From Deltaproteobacteria bacterium (GTDB taxonomy: Bacteria; Desulfobacterota; Desulfarculia; Adiutricales; Adiutricaceae), in contig JAIRZX010000519.1 in the NCBI GenBank assembly GCA_031267005.1, forward strand, positions 1-21,445: a stretch of 21,445 nt of DNA. The letters are read 5' to 3'. This document shows, piece after piece, positions 15,495 through 21,445 of the stretch. The translations under genes were made by a program, and so were the position numbers. Every line of letters starts with the position of its first letter. The stretch's first letter is position 1. The notes under the pieces were generated by a model that was given only the letters and a program-made list of their open reading frames with translations, was not told the origin of the DNA and did not search any database.

Positions 15495-16889
15495 ATGGGC
15501 GGGGACAAGGACCCCAGCAAGGACGGGGCATTCCTGGAGCGGTTCTCCCGGGCGTTGGCCGAACTCGATTCAGGCTGGGCAAACACGAGTTACGTGCTGG
15601 CCCTTTCCGGCGGGGGCGATTCCATGGCCCTGGCGGGGATGCTCCAGGAGTGCGTGGGGCATGACCGAGTGTTTTGCGCCATCCTGGACCACGGCCTGAG
15701 GCCCGGCTCCCGGGAGGAGGCGGAGCTCGTGAGGGACAGGGCTTCGCGGCTCGGTTTCCAGGCCGGGATCGAGAGCGCGGATCTGGCTTCCCTCGTCCTT
15801 TCGCGGGGCAAGGGCATGGAAGAGGCGGGGCGCTACGCCAGATACCAATACCTGGAAAGGACGCGGAAGGAGCGCCGCGCCAAGTACGTCCTTACTGCGC
15901 ACCAGGCGGACGACAACGCCGAGACTATACTGATGAGGATAGCCAAGGGGGCGGGCCCGGGCGCCTTGAGGGGGATCCCCGCCCGGACCGGGAGCGTGCT
16001 AAGGCCGCTTTTGGGCTTCAGGAAGCGGGAGCTCGAGGGTTACCTACGCTCCAGGGGCATGGACTGGGTCGAGGACCCCTCAAACCGGGACGAGAGCATG
16101 CTGAGAAACCGCGTCAGGCGGAGGATAGTCCCGGCGTTCGAGCTAATTAACCCCCGCTTCCTGGAGGGAGCGGCCCGGGGGTCCGAGCTGGCCTCGGCCG
16201 AGGAGGATTTCTGGGAGGAGAGGCTGGAGCGGCTGGAACGCGAGATGGTGAAGCCTTTCTCCCCCGGGCCGGGGGAAGACGGCGGGAGGCTTGCGGGGAA
16301 GAAGGGCGGCTGGGGCCGGGGGGGGGAGGCGTCCGGCCGGGAGGCCGAGGGCGGGCGGCGGGCCGCAGGAGCGGGGTCCGGGGCCGCCTCCCGCTGGAGC
16401 TTGCCGGGTGCGGGCGGCGGGGCCGTCCCGGCGGGCGAACCGGACGGGAGCGCTGTTTCCGTCGGTTCCGGCGGTCCCGGCGGTTCGGATCTCCCGGCCG
16501 GGCCCCCGGTCTCTCCTCCTGGGGGACGCGGCGGCGCTGGCCCCATTTCCGAGTCCCAGGACGCTTCGCCTGGCGGCGGCGGGTCCGGGAAGCGCCTGGG
16601 CCCGGCCCTTTCCCCATTATATAAGGGGAGCGGCGGGTACCTAATTGAACTCGAAGCTTTCTCCGGGCTCCACTTGGCGGAGAAGAGGCGCCTTTTGGGG
16701 CGCCTGGCCATGAGGATCAGGCCCGGGGGGGCGGGCTCGGCGGAGCCGGTGTCATTCGAGACGGTGGAAAGGGCACTCCGCTACGTCGGCGGCGGCGGGA
16801 GAAAGGGGATAGACCTGCCCGGGGGCAGGCGGGTCGTGATATCGGGCCGTTTCCTATATATGGGGCCCGCTTCGCGTTGGACCACATAA
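15495..16889 (+). CDS. tilS: tRNA(Ile)-lysidine synthase with long low-complexity insertion
   Basis: A 464-residue enzyme that converts the wobble cytidine of the tRNA(Ile) CAU anticodon to lysidine using ATP and lysine. The PP-loop SGGGDS is at 38-43; ILDHGLRPGSREE and TAHQADDNAETILMR are the classic family stretches. Residues about 253-380 are Gly/Pro/Ala/Ser-rich and look disordered; this segment is not part of the family fold. After it the substrate-binding part resumes (LHLAEKRRLLGRL and LPGGRRVVISGRF). A separate C-terminal TilS_C domain is not obvious. The ATG at 15495 is preferred since the fold begins shortly after it; the ribosome site is weak and an in-frame GTG at 15468 is possible. 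It lies between the acquired AAA gene and the str operon. Essential in most bacteria, so it should be functional. Confidence 0.93.
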   Translation: MGGDKDPSKDGAFLERFSRALAELDSGWANTSYVLALSGGGDSMALAGMLQECVGHDRVFCAILDHGLRPGSREEAELVRDRASRLGFQAGIESADLASLVLSRGKGMEEAGRYARYQYLERTRKERRAKYVLTAHQADDNAETILMRIAKGAGPGALRGIPARTGSVLRPLLGFRKRELEGYLRSRGMDWVEDPSNRDESMLRNRVRRRIVPAFELINPRFLEGAARGSELASAEEDFWEERLERLEREMVKPFSPGPGEDGGRLAGKKGGWGRGGEASGREAEGGRRAAGAGSGAASRWSLPGAGGGAVPAGEPDGSAVSVGSGGPGGSDLPAGPPVSPPGGRGGAGPISESQDASPGGGGSGKRLGPALSPLYKGSGGYLIELEAFSGLHLAEKRRLLGRLAMRIRPGGAGSAEPVSFETVERALRYVGGGGRKGIDLPGGRRVVISGRFLYMGPASRWTT

Positions 16890-16901
16890 AGATGCGCGAG
16901 G

Positions 16902-16979
16902 GGCCGTCATTTTGCCCGAACGGGCAATGACGGGCCCGGCGGGGCCGGGCCCGGCGCGGAGGCCCGGATCAAATTTTTT
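16902..16979 (+). terminator. Probable terminator region after tilS (two hairpins plus T6)
   Basis: Two strong stems follow the tilS stop. The first pairs CCGTCATT..GCCCG with CGGGC..AATGACGG around an AA loop (about 16902-16935, with small bulges). The second pairs GGGCCCGGC with GCCGGGCCC over a 3-base loop (16932-16952). A T6 tract lies at 16974-16979, about 20 bases after the second stem, which is farther than in a textbook intrinsic terminator. The stems overlap slightly, so they may compete. Confidence 0.5.
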
Positions 16980-17012
16980 CGGCCGGGAAGGCGATTTTTT
17001 GCCCGTGAGGGC

Positions 17013-17041
17013 TTGAAAGCGCTTTCGGGTTTTGGTATAAA
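17013..17041 (+). promoter_or_regulatory. Sigma-70-type promoter of the str operon
   Basis: TTGAAA (17013-17018) and TATAAA (17036-17041) are separated by 17 bases. The 12-base palindrome GAAAGCGCTTTC (17015-17026) overlaps the -35 box and could bind a regulator. It lies about 200 bases before rpsL and is well placed to drive rpsL-rpsG and probably the following genes. Confidence 0.75.
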
Positions 17042-17055
17042 GCTAAGGCTTAACA

Positions 17056-17206
17056 CCAGGACCCCGAGCAACCGAGTACACTCGGGGCCTGGCCCGTATG
17101 TTCCGCAAGCCGGGCGGCCAGTGCCCGGCCTTTCCTTCCCTGGCAGACCCGGGGCCCCGCGGCGGGGTCCAGAAGGGTGCTAACGCCCGGAGAAGGGGTT
17201 TTTTTT
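17056..17206 (+). promoter_or_regulatory. Structured leader of rpsL with a T8 tract
   Basis: Several stems occur in the 200-base leader. CCAGG-A-CCCCGAG pairs with CTCGGGG-CCTGG (17056-17092), giving 12 pairs with one bulged A. GCCGGGC pairs with GCCCGGC (17110-17130). A weaker GGGTG/CGCCC stem (17175-17188) stands 10 bases before T8 at 17199-17206. GGGGTCC (17164-17170) could pair with GGACCCC (17220-17226) just before the start codon. The arrangement allows attenuation or autogenous control by a ribosomal protein, but neither is shown. Confidence 0.45.
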
Positions 17207-17241
17207 CCCTGACGCAACCGGACCCCGGGGACCCTAACCAG

Positions 17242-17613
17242 ATGCCCACCATCAACCAGCTCATCCGCAAGGGCCGCAAGGCCCAGCTGAAGAAAAACAC
17301 GGTGCCGGCCCTAAAGCAGTGCCCGCAGAAGCGCGGCGTCTGCATCAAGGTCTACACGGCCACCCCCAAGAAGCCGAACTCGGCCTTGCGGAAGGTCGCC
17401 CGCGTTCGGCTCTCCAACTCCATGGAGGTCACCTCCTACATCCCGGGCGAGGGCCACAACCTCCAGGAGCACTCCGTGGTGCTCATCCGCGGCGGCCGCG
17501 TGAAGGACCTGCCCGGCGTCCGCTACCACATCATCCGCGGGGTCCTGGACTCCATCGGCGTCGCCAAGCGCCGCCAGGGCAGGAGCAAGTACGGGGCCAA
17601 GCTCCCCAAGTAG
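17242..17613 (+). CDS. rpsL: 30S ribosomal protein S12
   Basis: A full-length 123-residue S12, part of the decoding centre of the small ribosomal subunit. The start MPTINQLIRKGR, the TPKKPNSALRKVARVRL stretch and the GGRVKDLPGVRYHIIRG stretch are those of the family. The lysines whose change gives streptomycin resistance elsewhere are unchanged, so the allele looks wild type. The ATG at 17242 matches the universal N terminus; the ribosome site is weak (GGGGA about 10 bases upstream). First gene of the str operon; rpsG follows after 93 bases. Confidence 0.98.
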   Translation: MPTINQLIRKGRKAQLKKNTVPALKQCPQKRGVCIKVYTATPKKPNSALRKVARVRLSNSMEVTSYIPGEGHNLQEHSVVLIRGGRVKDLPGVRYHIIRGVLDSIGVAKRRQGRSKYGAKLPK

Positions 17614-17706
17614 ACGCCGCGGCCACCGGCCGGCCGCGCGGCGGGCGCCTTACGGCGGCCCCGCCGGGGCCCAGGGCGGGGACGGGCGAGAGGAGGAACC
17701 GAGACC

Positions 17707-18177
17707 ATGCCGAGGCGCAGAGAGGTCACCAAAAGGGAGACCCTGCCGGATCCCAAGTACGGGAGCAAGCTGGTTGCCCGTTTCATCAACAACCTTCTGA
17801 GGCGGGGCAAGAAGAGCTGCGCCGAGCGCATCCTCTACGGCGCCTTCGGGATCATAGAGGACCGGACCCACGACGACCCGGTCAAGGTCTTCGAGAAGGC
17901 AATGGACCAGGTGCGGCCCGCCCTGGAGGTCAAGAGCAAGAGGGTGGGCGGCTCCACCTACCAGGTGCCCGTCGAGATCCGTCCGGACCGCCGGACGGCA
18001 TTGTCCATCCGCTGGCTCATCAACTTTTCCAAGAGGCGCGGCGAGAAGGGCATGACCGCCAAGCTCGCGGCCGAGCTAATGGACGCGTCCCAGGGACGCG
18101 GGGCCACCGTCAAGAAGCGCGAGGAGACCCACCGCATGGCCGACGCCAACAAGGCCTTCGCGCACTTCAGGTGGTAG
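17707..18177 (+). CDS. rpsG: 30S ribosomal protein S7
   Basis: A 156-residue S7, the usual length, which nucleates assembly of the 30S head by binding the 3' major domain of 16S rRNA. MPRRREVTKRETLPDPKYGS at the N terminus and the KKREETHRMADANKAFAHFRW C-terminal end, read in two parts, are typical. A strong ribosome site (AGGAGGAACC) precedes the ATG. In other bacteria S7 represses its own operon through the rpsL-rpsG gap; here that gap is 93 GC-rich bases and might do so, but no specific match was made. A 218-base gap separates it from fusA. Confidence 0.98.
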   Translation: MPRRREVTKRETLPDPKYGSKLVARFINNLLRRGKKSCAERILYGAFGIIEDRTHDDPVKVFEKAMDQVRPALEVKSKRVGGSTYQVPVEIRPDRRTALSIRWLINFSKRRGEKGMTAKLAAELMDASQGRGATVKKREETHRMADANKAFAHFRW

Positions 18178-18203
18178 CGGCCTCCCGGCGGGGAATCCGG
18201 AAC

Positions 18204-18221
18204 GCCGGGGCCTTCCCCGGC
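18204..18221 (+). other. Hairpin in the rpsG-fusA gap
   Basis: GCCGGGG and CCCCGGC form a 7-bp stem with a CCTT loop 27 bases after the rpsG stop. No T-run follows, so it may slow or process the transcript rather than end it. The rest of the 218-base gap is GC-rich and shows no gene and no clear promoter. Confidence 0.45.
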
Positions 18222-18395
18222 CCCGCTTAGCGCGGGCCCGGCCTTGCGGCCTCCCGCCCGCCGCCCCCTACTGCAAACAGAATTCGCTCCCCCGGCCGCG
18301 GCTTTCCGCGGCCCGCGCCGTCCGCAGGCGCCTAAAACCGGCGGCCCCCCTATCGCCCGCCAAGACCTCGGCCCAAAGGCTTCCCAGGTTACAGC

Positions 18396-20525
18396 TTGTC
18401 CAAGACCGACCCCATAGCCAGCACCCGCAACATCGGGATCATAGCCCACATCGACGCGGGGAAGACCACCACCACGGAAAGGATACTTTTCTACACGGGG
18501 GTCTCCCAGCGCATTGGGGAGGTCCACGACGGCAAGGCCGTCATGGACTGGATGGACCAGGAGCAGGAGAGGGGCATCACCATCACCTCCGCGGCCACCA
18601 CGTGCTTTTGGAGGGGGTGCAGGATCAACATCATCGACACCCCCGGCCACGTGGACTTCACCATCGAGGTGGAGAGGAGCCTGAGGGTCCTGGACGGCGT
18701 GGTCGCCGTCTTCTGCGCCGTGGGGGGCGTCCAGCCCCAGTCCGAGACGGTCTGGCGGCAGAGCGACCGCTACGGGGTCCCGAGGCTGGCCTTCATCAAC
18801 AAGATGGACCGCCAGGGCGCGGACCACGCGAGGTGCGTAAGCGAGATTCGGGAGAGGCTCCTGGCCAAGCCGGTCCTCCTCCAGCTCCCCATAGGCCGCG
18901 AGGAAAAGTTCGAGGGCGTGGTGGACCTCCTTGAGATGAAGGCCTACTACTACTCCCGCGACCCCCGCGAGCCCCAGGCGATAAGGGAGGAGCCCGTTCC
19001 CGCCGAGATGGCCGAGGAGGCCGCCGCGGCCCGCGCCGGCATGGTGGAGCTCCTGGCGGACGTGGACGAGACCCTGGTAGAGGACTTCCTGGAGGGGCGC
19101 GAGGTCGACTCCGCGAGGCTCCGCGCGATAATCCGCCGGGGCACGCTGGAACTCAAGTGCGTCCCAGTCCTTCTGGGGAGCGCTTTCAAGAACAAGGGCG
19201 TCCAGCCGCTCCTGGACGCCGTGGTCGACTACCTGCCCTCGCCTTTGGACATCCTCCCCGTAAGCGGCGCGAGCCCCAAGGGGGGCGAGGAGACCCGACG
19301 CGCCGACGCGGCCGAGCCGTTCTCCGCGCTGGCATTCAAGCTCTGGAACGACGCCTACGCCGGGCACCTCACCTTCCTCAGGGTCTATTCCGGCGCGGTC
19401 AAGACCGGCGACCAGGTTTACAACTCGGTCAAGGGCACGCGCGAGCGCGTCGGCAGGCTTTTGAAGATGCACGCCAACAAGCGCGAGGAGATAAAGGAGG
19501 CCGCCGCGGGCGACATAGTGGCCGCGGTGGGGCTCAAGAACTCCGCCACCGGCGACACCCTGTGCTCCGAGGCCAGGCCCATCGTCCTGGGGAACATGGT
19601 AATCCCCGAGCCCGTCATCCACTCGGCCGTCACCGTGCGCAACAAGGACGACCAGGACAAGCTCTCCGCGGCCCTCTCCAAGCTCGCCGCCGAGGACCCC
19701 AGCTTCCGGGTCCGCACCGACCCCGAGACCGCCGAGACGGTCATGAGCGGCATGGGGGAGCTCCACCTGGAGATCCTGGCCGAGCGCCTCCGCCGCGAGT
19801 TCAAGCTCCAGGTGAACCTGGGCGCCCCCCAGGTCGCTTACCGGGAGACCATCACCAAGGCAGTGGAGGCCGAAGGCCGCCACATCAAGCAGACGGGCGG
19901 CCACGGCCAATACGCGGTGGTGGAGCTCCGCCTTGAGCCCCTGCCGCCCGGATCCGGGCTGGTTTACGAGGCTTCGGTCGTGGGCGGCACGGTGCCCAAG
20001 GAATACCACAACTCCGTGGGCGAGGGCGTCACGGACGCCTGCCGCCGCGGCGGGGTCCGGGCCGGGTTCCCGGTGACGGACCTGAAGGTCACGCTCTTCG
20101 ACGGCTCCTTCCACGAGGTGGACTCCAGCGAGATGGCCTTCGCCACCGCGGGCTCCATCGGCCTCAAGGAGGGCTTGAGGACGGGGGGCTCCGTCATCCT
20201 GGAGCCGGTCATGGATCTCGAGATAGTCACCCCCGACGACTACACCGGGGACGTCATAAGGGACGTCAGCTCCCGCCGGGGGCGCGTCGTCTCCCAGGAG
20301 GCCAGGGGCAGGATACAGGTCATCAAGGGGGAGGTCCCGCTGGCCAACATGTTCGGCTACTCGACCGAGCTCCGCGGCCGCACCCAGGGCCGCGCGGTCT
20401 TCTCCATGCAGTTCGGAAAGTACCAGGAACTCCCTGAGGGGGCGGCCCAGGCGCTCGTGCAGGAGAGGGAGAGGCAGAAAGACGCGCGGGGCGGCCCCGC
20501 CGCCGGGCGCGCCGCGCGCCGCTAA
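18396..20525 (+). CDS. fusA: Translation elongation factor G
   Basis: A 709-residue GTPase that drives ribosomal translocation. G1 is AHIDAGKTTTTE, G3 is DTPGHVDFTIEVERSL and G4 is NKMD; later domains are continuous through to VFSMQFGKYQELPE, with a short Ala/Arg/Gly-rich tail. Length is close to the family norm. The start is TTG at 18396: the conserved RNIGIIAHIDAG stretch begins only 12 residues later and no ATG or GTG lies nearby in frame. The ribosome site is weak (AGG 7 bases upstream). A TTG start for such an abundant protein is unusual. tuf follows 32 bases after the stop. Confidence 0.97.
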   Translation: MSKTDPIASTRNIGIIAHIDAGKTTTTERILFYTGVSQRIGEVHDGKAVMDWMDQEQERGITITSAATTCFWRGCRINIIDTPGHVDFTIEVERSLRVLDGVVAVFCAVGGVQPQSETVWRQSDRYGVPRLAFINKMDRQGADHARCVSEIRERLLAKPVLLQLPIGREEKFEGVVDLLEMKAYYYSRDPREPQAIREEPVPAEMAEEAAAARAGMVELLADVDETLVEDFLEGREVDSARLRAIIRRGTLELKCVPVLLGSAFKNKGVQPLLDAVVDYLPSPLDILPVSGASPKGGEETRRADAAEPFSALAFKLWNDAYAGHLTFLRVYSGAVKTGDQVYNSVKGTRERVGRLLKMHANKREEIKEAAAGDIVAAVGLKNSATGDTLCSEARPIVLGNMVIPEPVIHSAVTVRNKDDQDKLSAALSKLAAEDPSFRVRTDPETAETVMSGMGELHLEILAERLRREFKLQVNLGAPQVAYRETITKAVEAEGRHIKQTGGHGQYAVVELRLEPLPPGSGLVYEASVVGGTVPKEYHNSVGEGVTDACRRGGVRAGFPVTDLKVTLFDGSFHEVDSSEMAFATAGSIGLKEGLRTGGSVILEPVMDLEIVTPDDYTGDVIRDVSSRRGRVVSQEARGRIQVIKGEVPLANMFGYSTELRGRTQGRAVFSMQFGKYQELPEGAAQALVQERERQKDARGGPAAGRAARR

Positions 20526-20557
20526 ATCATCAGCCTTTTGCTTTGGAGGCAAACCAA

Positions 20558-21445
<888 letters not shown>

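Noticed and set aside
16611..16627. AT-rich near-palindrome CCCCATTATATAAGGGG as a promoter
   Set aside because: It lies inside tilS in frame with the resumed fold, and no -35 box or downstream gene start fits.
17958..20552. An 864-residue minus-strand open frame opposite rpsG and fusA
   Set aside because: It is antisense to clear EF-G and S7 genes, has no domain or ribosome site, and arises from strong GC3 bias of the coding strand.

Overview
The window is a GC-rich bacterial chromosome segment with three parts: an accessory gene cluster (about 1.8-12.6 kb), a lower-GC acquired-looking gene and its flanks (about 12.6-15.4 kb), and a housekeeping block (about 15.5 kb to the right edge). The housekeeping block is tilS followed by the str operon rpsL-rpsG-fusA-tuf. 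Strong GC3 bias makes many long antisense ORFs artefactual. The Smr-domain protein, the str operon layout and an EF-Tu with a four-cysteine insertion fit a GC-rich anaerobic bacterium, perhaps a deltaproteobacterial (Desulfobacterota-like) lineage. That placement is inference and was not tested.

Left edge (1-1807): a pentanucleotide repeat at the border, then a minus-strand Smr-domain gene (113-898). Its promoter, TTGACC-17-TATAAT, is near consensus. It is followed by roughly 0.9 kb of non-coding DNA, which separates it from the plus-strand cluster and also holds a weaker plus-strand promoter candidate.

The most interesting part is a same-strand run from 1808 to 12592. It encodes a Ser/Thr kinase with a C-terminal membrane hairpin, a small basic membrane protein, an unrecognised 438-residue membrane-anchored protein, a two-part AAA+ ATPase whose C-terminal half is a ClpB D2-like unfoldase module, a zinc-ribbon/FHA protein, a second kinase paralogue that has lost the beta-3 lysine and the DFG aspartate (a pseudokinase), and a helical TPR-like protein. 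The pseudokinase carries an N-terminal array of 11-residue repeats, each with a threonine at a fixed place. Kinase, phosphothreonine reader, pseudokinase scaffold and unfoldase in one cluster suggest a phosphorylation-controlled, membrane-associated protein-remodelling machine. I do not recognise it as a named system. A run of ten C directly before the first kinase start codon could make its expression variable.

Between 12.6 and 15.4 kb the base composition changes. An AT-richer intergenic stretch with direct repeats and hairpins precedes an AAA-ATPase-like/PD-(D/E)XK (DUF1703-type) gene of clearly different base use. The nuclease half of that gene has lost a catalytic aspartate.

The right part is conserved core. 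TilS carries a roughly 120-residue Gly/Pro/Ala-rich insertion. A consensus promoter and a structured leader with a T8 tract lead into rpsL, rpsG, fusA (TTG start) and a tuf gene cut by the window end.
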